In this document: in pieces, positions 16,601 to 24,210 of the stretch
Numbering within the stretch: position 1 is the first letter of the stretch
How the letters are laid out: each line of letters opens with the position of its first letter
Assembly (NCBI RefSeq): GCF_019857225.1
Contig: NZ_JAFJSY010000023.1
Coordinates: 87,191-151,190, forward strand
Direction: 5' to 3'
DNA length: 64,000 nucleotides
Source of the DNA: Streptomyces plumbidurans
GTDB lineage: Bacteria; Actinomycetota; Actinomycetes; Streptomycetales; Streptomycetaceae
Translations under genes and position numbers: made by a program
Notes under the pieces: generated by a model
Told to the model about the DNA's origin: nothing
What the model saw: the letters and a program-made list of their open reading frames with translations, nothing else
The model's database searches: none

Positions 16601-17288
16601 TCGTGCCGTGCTGAGTCAGCGTGGCGAGAGCGCCGGAAACCTCAGAGAAACTGATCTTGTTGGCACTCGCGATAGGCAGCACCGTGGACAATGACGAGGA
16701 GAACTGCTCCATCGTCATTTTACCTTCGCCCGCAGCGGTCTTCATGGCATTCATCACCTGAACGCTGTCTTTCGCTTTCAGGTGATAGGAGGCCATGACC
16801 GACGTCATCGCATTGGTGACGGACTCCAGCGATGCGTTCTCTTCACGGGCACCCTGAGCTGCGGCACGAAGAACCTTGAGGCCATCGGCGCCACGCAGGC
16901 CGGCCTTCTCGACCTGGTACATGCCCTCGGTGAGGTTGTGCCAGTCGGTACCGGTGTTCTTCGCAATATCGAGAATGCCTTTGCGGACCGTATTCAGCCC
17001 GGAAAGGGTTTCTCCTGCAGCGGTGTGCAGAACCATCGTGTTGGCTTCGAAATCGCCCGCCATTTTCATGGACGTTGCGGCGACACCGACGCCGATAAGG
17101 GAGACCGATTTCCCCATGCGGGCCATTCCCGCAAAGGCAGTCGCGCCCGCGGCGCGCATACCTGCCGCCGTGCCGTCTACCTGCGCGCGGGCTTCGCGCA
17201 TCGTGGCGCGCAGCTGGGTGATGTCGCCCAGCATCCGCACGACGACCGGGGGGAGAAGTCCTCCCCCGCCACCGCCGCCTCCGCTCAT
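13602..17288 (-). CDS. Tape measure protein (TP901 type)
   Basis: A 1228-residue protein and the longest gene of the window. The N-terminus starts with a glycine run followed by the TP901-like core (SMKMAGDFEANTMVLHTAAG, GTDWHNLTEGMYQVEKAGL). Hydrophobic helices lie at about 480-505 and 665-690 (ANPIMLIVLAIAALVAGLIWAY), and coiled-coil helices fill the C-terminus (about 920-1060). Two near-identical SPSKVF/SPSQVF segments (ALGISSPSKVFRSLG, ALKIKSPSQVFADIG) suggest a duplicated end domain. It sets tail length and enters the cell with DNA. A tail of roughly 180 nm follows from about 0.15 nm per residue, a textbook ratio. Confidence 0.95.
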   Translation of the reverse strand: MSGGGGGGGGLLPPVVVRMLGDITQLRATMREARAQVDGTAAGMRAAGATAFAGMARMGKSVSLIGVGVAATSMKMAGDFEANTMVLHTAAGETLSGLNTVRKGILDIAKNTGTDWHNLTEGMYQVEKAGLRGADGLKVLRAAAQGAREENASLESVTNAMTSVMASYHLKAKDSVQVMNAMKTAAGEGKMTMEQFSSSLSTVLPIASANKISFSEVSGALATLTQHGTSAREGTQELASTIRSLASPNNVAVQEMQRLGLSSTDVAMKLKDVDKGGRGLTGTFDLLSRTVLSKMGKSGTLLLSAFNKTKQAAHDADQMVKAMPKSIQGLAKSYASGSISLGDWRQKLKSLPPEQANLLQQYATLRTKTNGFSAELKRGGPAAQTYTEAMRKMLGGAIGLNTALQLTGENTDAYKERVEKIRKSYEHATKNVEGWDQTQKLFNVRLAKAKQAISVLAIEIGSKLIPIVTKAVDWLTRHKEIAIALASVIGGVLALSVVAFAAKTTMALVKPIGTLAKLGTAGVKAGARMVQGFRSAQVAGSAFSGRAGSFGGAMRKAWDGSIKGAKAAGRGIATFSKSMGRLAAKGGTAAFSGLTRGAAAAGRAMAVAGKGALTLAANVGKATLMAARSAIVWAAQKIKLIAVSVAEKAAAVGQWLLNAAMSANPIMLIVLAIAALVAGLIWAYKHFDGFRHVVQTAFGAFGPAVKQVEKAWHQFTSGFSSAYKMAKSIGGSIIKFVTGMPNRMLHPMSGLPSSLKSLASHGFTSFLNASKSVGLLMIKYVAGIPGRAKKALGALGHLLTGAGADMIRGLLHGIRSISVSSVLSGIAHSAAGAFKSALGISSPSKVFRSLGIYVNQGLVDGLTSSTAKVKTATKRIETLMIQTRNKLYDERTTGKTRAGRKTNAWVAAKMHALAGVEKYVKKEDKVLKSLAAKRDSVAKKLKDAQKKLSDLQKEWTSKRDEIASSIMGGMSVVTDSPDEGRSVNSYDIVAKMREQAQKVADFTRNLAALKKKGVRSDLIEQIASAGVEGGGDTARALAAASKGQIAEVNKLQASMKSQANTTGTVVADAMYGAGIKAAQGLVKGLQKQEKSIEAQMTKIAKKMASVIKKALKIKSPSQVFADIGGYIPQGLAVGISDAAQHAITAARNLSADVTAAGSLNQTAIAGSALGYRIPTQRNGSQPMQVVNNNLYVNVEGTVTTERKLQKTMEEAFLKNGMRNPQTYTSFTR

Positions 17289-17383
17289 GCCGCAACCGCC
17301 CTCCGGGCACAGCGAGCAGCCCCCTCATCCCGCGCGCCCGGGCGAGGGCGGGATGACAGGGGGCTGGTCAGGGGGAAAGGGGG

Positions 17384-17836
17384 TCAGTGGGCGAGGGCGG
17401 TTCGCCAGGCGAGGTGATAGGTGCGGCTGATCGCGCCGCTGGCCACCAGCTGCTCGTACGCCGGCTGGACGTAGGGGCGCGGCGGGAGTTCGGAGCCGTG
17501 GCCGGCCGTGCCGCCGAGCTCCTGGACGCGGCCGTAGACGGCCGTGGGGCCGACTTCTGCCAGCCAGCGGCCGAACCCGGCCGGGACCGGGCCGACGACC
17601 TTCGTCGACCGGCGCAGCGTGCCGCTCACGAGCGACGGGGGTTCGCCCGGCGCTGACGGGGTGGGGGTGCCCTTCTCATGGCTCGAGGTCGTCAGCATCT
17701 GCTTGATGGCGGCCTCGGCCAGGTGCGCTGCGTGCGCAGTGGCAGTGCGCGTGGCGCGCTGCAGGTCGTTCTCCAGCGCGACGAACGCTCCCCTGAGCTG
17801 GGTGAGCCCGGTGATCTGGACGCCGCCACCGGACAC
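17384..17836 (-). CDS. HK97 gp10-like tail-completion protein
   Basis: A 150-residue protein. The pattern ITGLTQLRGAFVALENDLQRATRTA, then SGTLRRSTKVV and YGRVQELGG, with a final RPYVQPAYE, is that of the HK97 gp10 family, which completes the tail terminus and joins it to the head. These genes usually lie before the major tail protein; here it sits between the tail chaperones and the tape measure. The 95-base gap before the tape measure contains a run of polypurine but no gene. Confidence 0.8.
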   Translation of the reverse strand: MSGGGVQITGLTQLRGAFVALENDLQRATRTATAHAAHLAEAAIKQMLTTSSHEKGTPTPSAPGEPPSLVSGTLRRSTKVVGPVPAGFGRWLAEVGPTAVYGRVQELGGTAGHGSELPPRPYVQPAYEQLVASGAISRTYHLAWRTALAH

Positions 17837-17842
17837 AGGCCT

Positions 17843-18104
17843 TCACCCCCGTTCCGTTTCCCGCCGGGCCCGCTCGCGGGCTTCCTCCCGGATCTCGTCG
17901 GTGATCTCGGCGATGTCGGGGAGGCTGTTGAGGACCTCCAGCGGCAAGTCGTCGACCTGCGCCGGGGTCCAGCCGTACCGCTCGGCGAACCAGAAGTACT
18001 CAAGGGTTCGCTCCCACCGGTTCGGCGGGAAACGTTTGTTGGAGCGGGCGGCGCTTTGCGGATCCTCCAGCCGTGCTTTCAGCCGGCGGAGGCTTCGGTA
18101 GGGG
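17843..18104 (-). CDS. Tail assembly chaperone T-domain, made by -1 frameshift
   Basis: No start codon opens this frame. It begins right after two stops (TGA TGA) and overlaps the end of the 18079 gene, so a -1 shift is the simplest way to express it. The shift must occur in the 28-base window between those stops and the TGA of the first frame. A Pro codon CCT re-pairing as CCC within TCCCCTA (18099-18105) would do it. The extension reads YRSLRRLKARLEDP, then FPPNRWERTLEYFWFAERYGW, and ends with a charged helix, giving about 83 extra residues. This matches the G/GT layout of siphovirus tail chaperones. Confidence 0.8.
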
Positions 18105-18444
18105 ACGTCTCATCAGCCACCTGCTCCGGCGTGGCAGCGGGCTGGTCGGGGTGGAGCAGCTTGTGCGCTTCCTGGATCTCCGGGAGTTCCTCCAGGGCGT
18201 TTCCGTCCTCCAGCGGCAGCAGGTCCAGCGTGGCGGCGGTGACGGGCAGCGGGTACTCGTACGACCAGGCGGTGATCATGACCGAGATCGTGCCGTCCGC
18301 CATCTCGACGGGCGTTCCCAGGGTGAGATCGATGTCCTCGGCGATCGGCACCATGCGCAGGGCTCGCTTCTTGTCGCCGCGGCGGAGGGTGGCTGGGTCA
18401 CGGAGTTCGACCCAGTGCCCGGAGGGCAGGGCGTGACGTGCCAT
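18079..18444 (-). CDS. Tail assembly chaperone (G-type)
   Basis: A 121-residue protein between the major tail protein and the tape measure gene, the universal place for tail chaperones. The N-terminal half is beta-rich (GHWVELRDPATLRRGDKKRAL), and the C-terminus is acidic and proline-rich, ending ETSPTEASAG. The frame ends inside the slip window that leads into the T extension. The chaperones coat the tape measure protein while the tail tube polymerises. Confidence 0.85.
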   Translation of the reverse strand: MARHALPSGHWVELRDPATLRRGDKKRALRMVPIAEDIDLTLGTPVEMADGTISVMITAWSYEYPLPVTAATLDLLPLEDGNALEELPEIQEAHKLLHPDQPAATPEQVADETSPTEASAG

Positions 18445-18491
18445 GGAGGGCTCCTTGTGGTGAGGGTGAGGGTTGAGAGGGGTGTGTCCGG

Positions 18492-19739
18492 TCAGTACGT
18501 GCCGGGTGCGATGTTGCAGGTGACGGAGATCTTGCAGGGGCTGTAGGAGCCGCTGCCGCCGGCGTTGGTGGTGTTGAGGACTGCCTTGAAGCTGTTGGAG
18601 TACTCGACGGCGGTCTTCGATCCGTCGGGCTCCGCTTCCACGAAGGCGGCCTTGGCGAAGTCGAACTGCACGGAGCCGGCGTTGAGGCCGGACAGGCCGT
18701 TGCTGATCAGCAGCTGCAGCTGGGGCTGGGTGTTGTTGAGCATGTACAGCAGCGGGCTTTCGTCGGCTGCGACGAAGTTCAGCTTGCCTTCGACGGTGAG
18801 GCCGGCGCGCTGGATGATGTAGGGGGTCTGGACGCCGTTGCCGGTGAAGTAGGGGTTGATCTCCCGCTTCATGCTGATCTCGCCGTCAGTGACGGTCGAG
18901 ATCAGGGTGCCGCCGCTCGCGGGGCCGGCGATGCCGACGGCCATGCGCCAGGAAGGGATGGGGGCGACGCTGCCGGGGTTCGCGACCGGAGCGGAGCCGA
19001 GCGGCACCGACGGCCAGCTGGTGGCCTTGGCGTCGAAGGTGAACAGGTCTGATTCGCTGTTCCACTTGAAGCCCATCTCGGAGAAGCACGCGCCGGGGTA
19101 CTGGCGTGCGCCGCTGGTCGCGGTGGGGCCGAGCATGTGGGTCAGCGTGTGCGAGATCGGCTGCCCCGTACCGGAGTTGAGGAGCGCCCAGGCATAGGTG
19201 TAGGGGCCGGTGACGGGCTGCACGGGCTGCGAGGAGGCGTGGGAGTAGACGAGGCCGCCGGACGGTGTGGAGAGCGGGATCGTGTAGGGGCCGGACCCGG
19301 TGGGGGTGCCGGTCGTGAACACTTCGGCCGTCGCTCCGGTGCCGATCTGGACGACGGTGCCGTCGGGGATGGTGGCTGCGGTGGAGATGGTGGTGGCGCC
19401 CGCCGCAGCGCTCGCGGAGAGGGTGGTGCCGCCGGATCCGGTGGACGTTCCCGTGACGGACAGGTCGCCCATGATGTTGCGGAGCAGGTAGCCGAGCCCG
19501 TCGAGGAAGACGGGGCCGCCGAGGTCCAGGTCCGAGGTGGCGACGCCGGGGATCTGGGCGAAGCTGTCGGTGCCCATGGCGCCGCGCCATGCCTTGTCCT
19601 CGAGGAACTTCGGCTGGTCCTTCGGCTTGAAGCTGTCGAGCAGCAGGGTGGCGGTCATGTCGACCGGCGTGCCCTGCGCGACTTCGTTGGCGATGCCCAC
19701 GAACTGTTTCGCGGGCGCGTAGGTGGTGGGAGTGGACAC
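18492..19739 (-). CDS. Major tail tube protein
   Basis: A 415-residue protein, long for a tail tube. The N-terminus (AKQFVGIANEVAQGTPVDMTATLLLDSFKPKDQP) and the late TVDGEISMKREINPYFTG-like segment follow the pattern of actinophage major tail proteins. Residues about 100-165 are a threonine/serine/glycine-rich insert with an immunoglobulin-like sequence (LSASAAAGATTISTAATIPDG), a common surface decoration of tail subunits. Immediately downstream are the chaperones. Assignment rests on position, size and pattern. Confidence 0.85.
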   Translation of the reverse strand: MSTPTTYAPAKQFVGIANEVAQGTPVDMTATLLLDSFKPKDQPKFLEDKAWRGAMGTDSFAQIPGVATSDLDLGGPVFLDGLGYLLRNIMGDLSVTGTSTGSGGTTLSASAAAGATTISTAATIPDGTVVQIGTGATAEVFTTGTPTGSGPYTIPLSTPSGGLVYSHASSQPVQPVTGPYTYAWALLNSGTGQPISHTLTHMLGPTATSGARQYPGACFSEMGFKWNSESDLFTFDAKATSWPSVPLGSAPVANPGSVAPIPSWRMAVGIAGPASGGTLISTVTDGEISMKREINPYFTGNGVQTPYIIQRAGLTVEGKLNFVAADESPLLYMLNNTQPQLQLLISNGLSGLNAGSVQFDFAKAAFVEAEPDGSKTAVEYSNSFKAVLNTTNAGGSGSYSPCKISVTCNIAPGTY

Positions 19740-19742
19740 CGC

Positions 19743-20153
19743 TTACTCCTTGCTGATCAGACAGCCACCGGCGTTGTCGGCGGCCTGGTTGGGCTTCGCG
19801 TCGGTCGCCCGCCAGCGGCCGTCCGCCGGAGGCCCGTCCAGCCACTCGAAGACCGTGGCCTTCCGCTCGGGGATCTCAGGTGTCGTCTCCGTCGCCGCGA
19901 CAGGCGGGTGGTAGGCGTGGCACGTGAGCGGGACGTGCGGATACACGCAGCCGATGCCGTGGACGTACTCGTAGACGCCCGGGGGCAGACCGGCCGCGTC
20001 CTCGTCCGGGGCAGTGTCCTGCGGGGCGTGGGAGGCCTCCTCCGGCTGCCCTGGGGTGGCCGGTTCCGCTGCGGGCTCTTCGGCCGCCTCGGTGGCGGGC
20101 GGTTCTTCCTGGCCGGCTGGCCGGGTGCGGGTACTGCTCGTCGTCTTGGCCAT
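19743..20153 (-). CDS. Hypothetical structural-region protein
   Basis: A 136-residue protein. The first 65 residues are a disordered, acidic, proline/alanine/glutamate-rich tail. The rest holds GVYEYVHGIGCVYPHVPLTCHAYHP and KATVFEWLDGPPADGRW, with three cysteines. It sits 3 bases before the tail tube gene. Related small proteins occur at this place in Streptomyces phages, but the function is not known. Confidence 0.65.
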   Translation of the reverse strand: MAKTTSSTRTRPAGQEEPPATEAAEEPAAEPATPGQPEEASHAPQDTAPDEDAAGLPPGVYEYVHGIGCVYPHVPLTCHAYHPPVAATETTPEIPERKATVFEWLDGPPADGRWRATDAKPNQAADNAGGCLISKE

Positions 20154-20226
20154 AGGGGGCCTCCGGGTCCGTAGGGATGCGAAAGGCCCCCACGGGGAGG
20201 TGGGGGCCGGGCTGCGGGCAATGAGG

Positions 20227-20760
20227 TCAGGCTTCGGTGAACTCGACCGCTGCGAACCGCATGGTGAAGAAGCCCTTGGTCAGGCCCGCTTTGGTGGAGG
20301 GCTGCGAGTACTCGAAGTCGATGCCGTCGCCGCCGGACTCGCTGACGTGCTCGCCGGCCTGGAAGACGCTCTCGCCGAGGGTGCGGTCCTTGCGCATGTG
20401 CGCGACCAGGGCGTCGCGCAGGGCGTAGGCGTCGTCCTGGGCGTCCTCGGCGTAGGCGGTGCGGCTGCGGAGGTAGACGTTGAGGAGGGTGTCGTAGACG
20501 ATCTGCTTCACGCCGGAGTGCTCGCCCCCTATGGCCCGGCGGTACTCGTGCTGGCGCGGGATCCAGATGACGATCACGCTGCCGGTGCGTGCGCCCGGGT
20601 CCATGCCGAGGAAGTAGTCCTCTTGCCGGGGGTCCGCGGGCCACGCGCGGCGTACGACTCCGACGCCGGTGACGGGTGAGCTGCGGTAGGTGCGGGTGAC
20701 CGGGTCATAGTCGCCGCCGAAGTAGCGGCACATGCCGTCCAGGGCGTCTTGGATGGGCAC
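20227..20760 (-). CDS. Probable tail terminator/minor head-tail protein
   Basis: A 177-residue protein. The GTG at 20760 gives VPIQDALDGMCRYFGGDY, four bases after the previous stop and behind GGTGAG; the longer frame upstream overlaps the neighbour and is not used. It contains EYRRAIGGEHSGVKQIVYDTLLNVYLRS and ends MRFAAVEFTEA. An N-terminal helix with a long beta C-terminus is the general shape of tail terminator proteins, and the order connector, this gene, tail tube fits. Assigned mostly by position. Confidence 0.6.
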   Translation of the reverse strand: MPIQDALDGMCRYFGGDYDPVTRTYRSSPVTGVGVVRRAWPADPRQEDYFLGMDPGARTGSVIVIWIPRQHEYRRAIGGEHSGVKQIVYDTLLNVYLRSRTAYAEDAQDDAYALRDALVAHMRKDRTLGESVFQAGEHVSESGGDGIDFEYSQPSTKAGLTKGFFTMRFAAVEFTEA

Positions 20761-20764
20761 GGAC

Positions 20765-21652
20765 TCACCTGACCCTGGCGTAGCTGGCGAGTGTCCTGCG
20801 GGCCTCTTTGAGCAGGCCCATGCCGCGGGTGCGGGAATCGTCCGAGCGGGTCGAGGAGGTGGCGTTGTCGGGGTACTCGTCCTCGGCCGTGGTGTCGGGG
20901 CGCAGGAGCTGGCTGACGGTGTGCAGGACAACGGCCTTGCGGAGGTCGGCCGGCATGCCGGAGAAGTCGCTGCCAGCGGTGTGGGCGTGGCGCAGAGGCT
21001 GCAGGAGGCTTACCGCCGTCGGCATGGGAATGGTGCTTGGCGTCGGCGGCGTCCAGGCCGGGTCGACGACCACGTTCTCCTCGACGCCGGGCTCCCAGAT
21101 CCGGTACCGGGCCCCTGGGGTGATTCCTGTGGGGTCCAGCACGGTGAGCGTCGAATCGCCGTCTGAAGCATCGTCGTCGAGGACGGTGGCTACGTGTCCG
21201 GCGACGACGGTCGACTGGACGAACATGTCGCCGCCGAGGCCCGGGGTGCCGAACTGCAGGCTGCCGGACCACGCGACGGTGCCGTTGGTGGCGAAGGAGA
21301 ACACGATGTTCGTGTCCTGCTCGACCCACACGGTCGGGTCGGTGAGCGTGGTGAGGGCGGTCGGGGTGTATCCGTAGCCGAGCTCGGTGACCTGGATGAC
21401 GGGCCCGTGGTCGGAGTGGAACTTGAGCTGGCCGTCGGAGCCGCAGAAGACCCGTTCGCGCTGGGTGTAGAGGTGGGCGCCGAGGGGCTGGTCGAGCTCG
21501 CTGTCGCACCAGTCTGACGCTGCGAGAAGCAGGTTCGTGAGTTCGGCGGTCTGGGCGTCGGGATCGTCGCTGGCGAGGTTGAGGCCTTCGGTGTCGAGGT
21601 ATGTCGGGTGGGCTCGGAAAGCTGCCGCGGAGACGTAGGGGGTGGCGGCCAC
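20765..21652 (-). CDS. Head-tail connector (gp6-like)
   Basis: A 295-residue protein. The N-terminal part (YVSAAAFRAHPTYLDTEGL, ELTNLLLAASDWCDSEL) and the C-terminal helix (MPADLRKAVVLHTVSQLLR) follow the head-tail connector fold, with an inserted beta domain between (about residues 60-190). It forms the ring between portal and tail. The insert makes it longer than usual members (about 100-200 residues). Confidence 0.75.
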   Translation of the reverse strand: MAATPYVSAAAFRAHPTYLDTEGLNLASDDPDAQTAELTNLLLAASDWCDSELDQPLGAHLYTQRERVFCGSDGQLKFHSDHGPVIQVTELGYGYTPTALTTLTDPTVWVEQDTNIVFSFATNGTVAWSGSLQFGTPGLGGDMFVQSTVVAGHVATVLDDDASDGDSTLTVLDPTGITPGARYRIWEPGVEENVVVDPAWTPPTPSTIPMPTAVSLLQPLRHAHTAGSDFSGMPADLRKAVVLHTVSQLLRPDTTAEDEYPDNATSSTRSDDSRTRGMGLLKEARRTLASYARVR

Positions 21653-21698
21653 GGCTCACCTCCTGGTGTGTCGGGCGGCAAGTCGTGGGTGACGCCGG

Positions 21699-22031
21699 TC
21701 AGTTGGTGGTGGAGAGGGTGCGCTGCCAGTTGCCGTGCTCGCACCCGACGGCGGTTGCGTCGGGGTGGGGCCAGCCGTTGGGGAAACAGCCGCGGCACAG
21801 CTCTTCCACGTCCCCGCCGCCGTCCGGCTCCTCCAGCTCGTCGCCGGGGTCGCTGTCCGGGTCGGGGGCATCGGCCGGAGTCTCCTGGACGGGGGTGTCG
21901 CCGGACGTCTCCTGCCCCGGGCCACCATCACCCCCGGCGCCAGCGGGCTCGGGCTCGTGGTCGGCGTCCGCGGGGGCAGCGGCCGTCTTCTTGGCCGTGG
22001 TCTTCGACGCAGTGGTCTTGCGTGCAGGCAC
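21699..22031 (-). CDS. Lysine-start, acidic disordered protein with Cys pair
   Basis: A 110-residue protein. The GTG at 22031 begins VPARKTTASKTTAKKTAAAP; the same frame is open further but antisense to the neighbour. A basic start is followed by a long acidic, proline-rich tail and then a small cysteine-containing end (ELCRGCFPNGWPHP, VGCEHGNWQ), perhaps one zinc site. Position between capsid and connector suggests a virion accessory protein; function unknown. Confidence 0.6.
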   Translation of the reverse strand: MPARKTTASKTTAKKTAAAPADADHEPEPAGAGGDGGPGQETSGDTPVQETPADAPDPDSDPGDELEEPDGGGDVEELCRGCFPNGWPHPDATAVGCEHGNWQRTLSTTN

Positions 22032-22060
22032 GATCAGGTCCTTCCAGGCATGGAGTGCGG

Positions 22061-22333
22061 TCAGTTCTCTCGCTCGCAGGTGCCGCCGCAGCGGGAGCAG
22101 TGCTTGAAGAAGGAGCCGAACCCGCAGCCCGCGCAGCGGAATCCGCGGCGGGTGTGCCCGCCCAGGCTCGAGGGGAAAGCGCCGTACTCGCGCAGCGCGC
22201 GCTCGTGCTGGGGGTTGTCGACGCTCACGGTCCCGTCGCGGCCGGCCGTGTAGGAGGTGACGGTGCCGGTCTGGGCGCCCTGGATGTCGATGCCGCGTAC
22301 AGCGCCGTCGGGCAAGCACAACTTGGTGGCCAT
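22061..22333 (-). CDS. Zinc-ribbon protein next to capsid gene
   Basis: A 90-residue protein with ATG at 22333 behind AGGAG. The N-terminus is beta-rich (CLPDGAVRGIDIQGAQTGTV), and the C-terminus holds CAGCGFGSFFKHCSRCGGTC, a double Cys-X2-Cys zinc ribbon. It sits directly after the major capsid gene, where decoration or head-completion proteins are found. I do not recognise a named family. Confidence 0.65.
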   Translation of the reverse strand: MATKLCLPDGAVRGIDIQGAQTGTVTSYTAGRDGTVSVDNPQHERALREYGAFPSSLGGHTRRGFRCAGCGFGSFFKHCSRCGGTCEREN

Positions 22334-22422
22334 GAGGGGCTCCTGCAAAAAGGGTGAGGGTTGAGGCGGGGATGCTGCGGGCCGCCCGGCAGGCTGCCGG
22401 GCGGCCCACAAGAACGAAGGGG

Positions 22423-24138
22423 TCAGACCTTCTTGATGCCGGTGATCGCGCCGTTCCAGGCGGGCGCGTAGCAGACGAGCGCGCCGAACCAGTAGCTGGA
22501 CGACTCGAAGGCGAACTGCTGGACCGGCCAGTCCACGCCCATCATGTCCTGGACGTTGTAGACGGCCCAGACGTCGGAGACTTCACTGTCCGGCAGGGGC
22601 AGCGTGTCGGAGATGATCGGGGCGTTGCCCTGGGGCATCCAGGGGTGGACCTCGACCGAGACGCCCTTGCCGGTCACCTCGTTGATGATCGTGTTGACGA
22701 CGTCGCCGAGGGTGACGCCGGTCAGCTGGTCCTGAGTGATCGTCATCCGGTAGTTGCTGGACGACGACGTCTTCAGGGAGTCGGACAACTGCTTGCGGTC
22801 GGTGCCGTTCAGGAGCGTCCGGTCCGGGTCCGCCTTCACGCTGTCGTACAGGGACGCGAAGGCCGCCTGCCACTCGCTGCCCGGGTTGCTGGTGGAGAGG
22901 GCGGCGTTGAGGCGGTTGACGTAGCCCGAGTCGGCGCCGGTGCAGATCGGCAGGATGCCGTCGTAGCCGGCGGTGTAGGCCGAGGTGTCCGCGGTGACCG
23001 AGGACGCGGCCGTGCCCGACGTGGGCAGCGCACCCTGCAGGGTGAAGCTGTTCGTTCCGGAACGGCCGGCGAACCAGCGTGCGGCGTCGCCCGGGTCCGA
23101 GGAGCCGGTGGACACGTACACGCGCATGCCGGTCGCTCCGGCCGGGAGCGTGACGGTGACGTCGACGACCTGCGAAGACGGGGCAACGGTCGCCGCGGAC
23201 GTCAGGACGGACTGGCCGAAGTCACCCGCGTCGCTGGTGACCTTGACGTAGATGTTCGTCGAGACGCCGCTCAGGGCCGTCTCGCCGGCACCGGCGCTGC
23301 GCGCGGTGAGGGTGAGGCCGGTCGGTGCGGTCAGGGCGCCGAGGAAGTTCCTGGCGCTGGTGCCGCGGCCCAGGAGCAGCATGCGCTCCTCGAGGAGCAT
23401 GCTCGAGTAGAGCAGGCTCGTGCGGGAGAGCTGGCGGATGTCCTGGTAGCCCTGGCCGGCGTACTGCGCGCTCCAGGTGACCGCGTCCGACACGCTGAAC
23501 TGCGAGTAGGCGACGGTCTTGTCGTAGCCCGCGTACGAGATCTTCGGGCCGCGCGCGTAGTACAGGGCGTTGCCTGCGCCGGCGGGTGCGAAGTTCGTCT
23601 GCGTGGTGTCGACGATGCCGGGGTGGATGTTCGCGACGCTGCCGGTCGCGGTGCCCGTGAACCCGGAAATCACCTTGAACTGGTGGGCCAGGCCGACGCC
23701 CTTGCGGCGGGGCAGCCGGTTGCGGAGCGGGGTCGGCCGGGGGGTGAGCATCTTGGCCGGGGCCTCGAGGTCGTACGCCACCAGGCCCGTACTGACCGGG
23801 CTGGAGGTGGTGAGGTCCTTCATGAGGTCCGGCTGCGCCGTCTTCAGCGATTCCAGCATCGACTGGACAGACGACAGAGTGTCCGGGCTGATCGCCTTGG
23901 ACATCTCCGGGGTGATGGCCTTGGACAGGGCGTCGTACGCCGTCGCCGGACCGCTGTCGAAGCTGATGCCGCGGCCTTCACCGAACGCGGCCGCGATGTC
24001 GGCCTGGTGAAGCGTGCGGGTGGGCGCCGTGTCCAGCGCCTTCATCAGCTCGTCGAAGCGCTCGCTGACTTCGGCGTTGCTGAGGGCGCGTGCTTCCGGG
24101 GCGTCCCCGAAGAGCACTTGTGCCTTGGGCAGAGCCAT
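22423..24138 (-). CDS. Major capsid protein
   Basis: A 571-residue protein downstream of the protease gene. The first 110 residues form a helical delta-domain/scaffold region. PLRNRLPRRKGVGLAHQFKVI and QFSVSDAVTWSAQYAGQGYQDI follow capsid-type folds of actinophages. Residues about 270-400 are a serine/threonine-rich Ig-like insert (VKVTSDAGDFGQSVLTSA, VTLPAGATGMRVYVST) that would project from the shell. The C-terminus (VEVHPWMPQGNAPIISD, VWAVYNVQDMMGV) resembles the closing strands of HK97-fold capsids. Confidence 0.85.
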   Translation of the reverse strand: MALPKAQVLFGDAPEARALSNAEVSERFDELMKALDTAPTRTLHQADIAAAFGEGRGISFDSGPATAYDALSKAITPEMSKAISPDTLSSVQSMLESLKTAQPDLMKDLTTSSPVSTGLVAYDLEAPAKMLTPRPTPLRNRLPRRKGVGLAHQFKVISGFTGTATGSVANIHPGIVDTTQTNFAPAGAGNALYYARGPKISYAGYDKTVAYSQFSVSDAVTWSAQYAGQGYQDIRQLSRTSLLYSSMLLEERMLLLGRGTSARNFLGALTAPTGLTLTARSAGAGETALSGVSTNIYVKVTSDAGDFGQSVLTSAATVAPSSQVVDVTVTLPAGATGMRVYVSTGSSDPGDAARWFAGRSGTNSFTLQGALPTSGTAASSVTADTSAYTAGYDGILPICTGADSGYVNRLNAALSTSNPGSEWQAAFASLYDSVKADPDRTLLNGTDRKQLSDSLKTSSSSNYRMTITQDQLTGVTLGDVVNTIINEVTGKGVSVEVHPWMPQGNAPIISDTLPLPDSEVSDVWAVYNVQDMMGVDWPVQQFAFESSSYWFGALVCYAPAWNGAITGIKKV

Positions 24139-24210
24139 GGCCCTGCTCCTTTCATGGAAAAGCCCCCATACAAGGGGGGCGGGTTGAGCGTGTGTGGGGG
24201 CTGCCGACGG

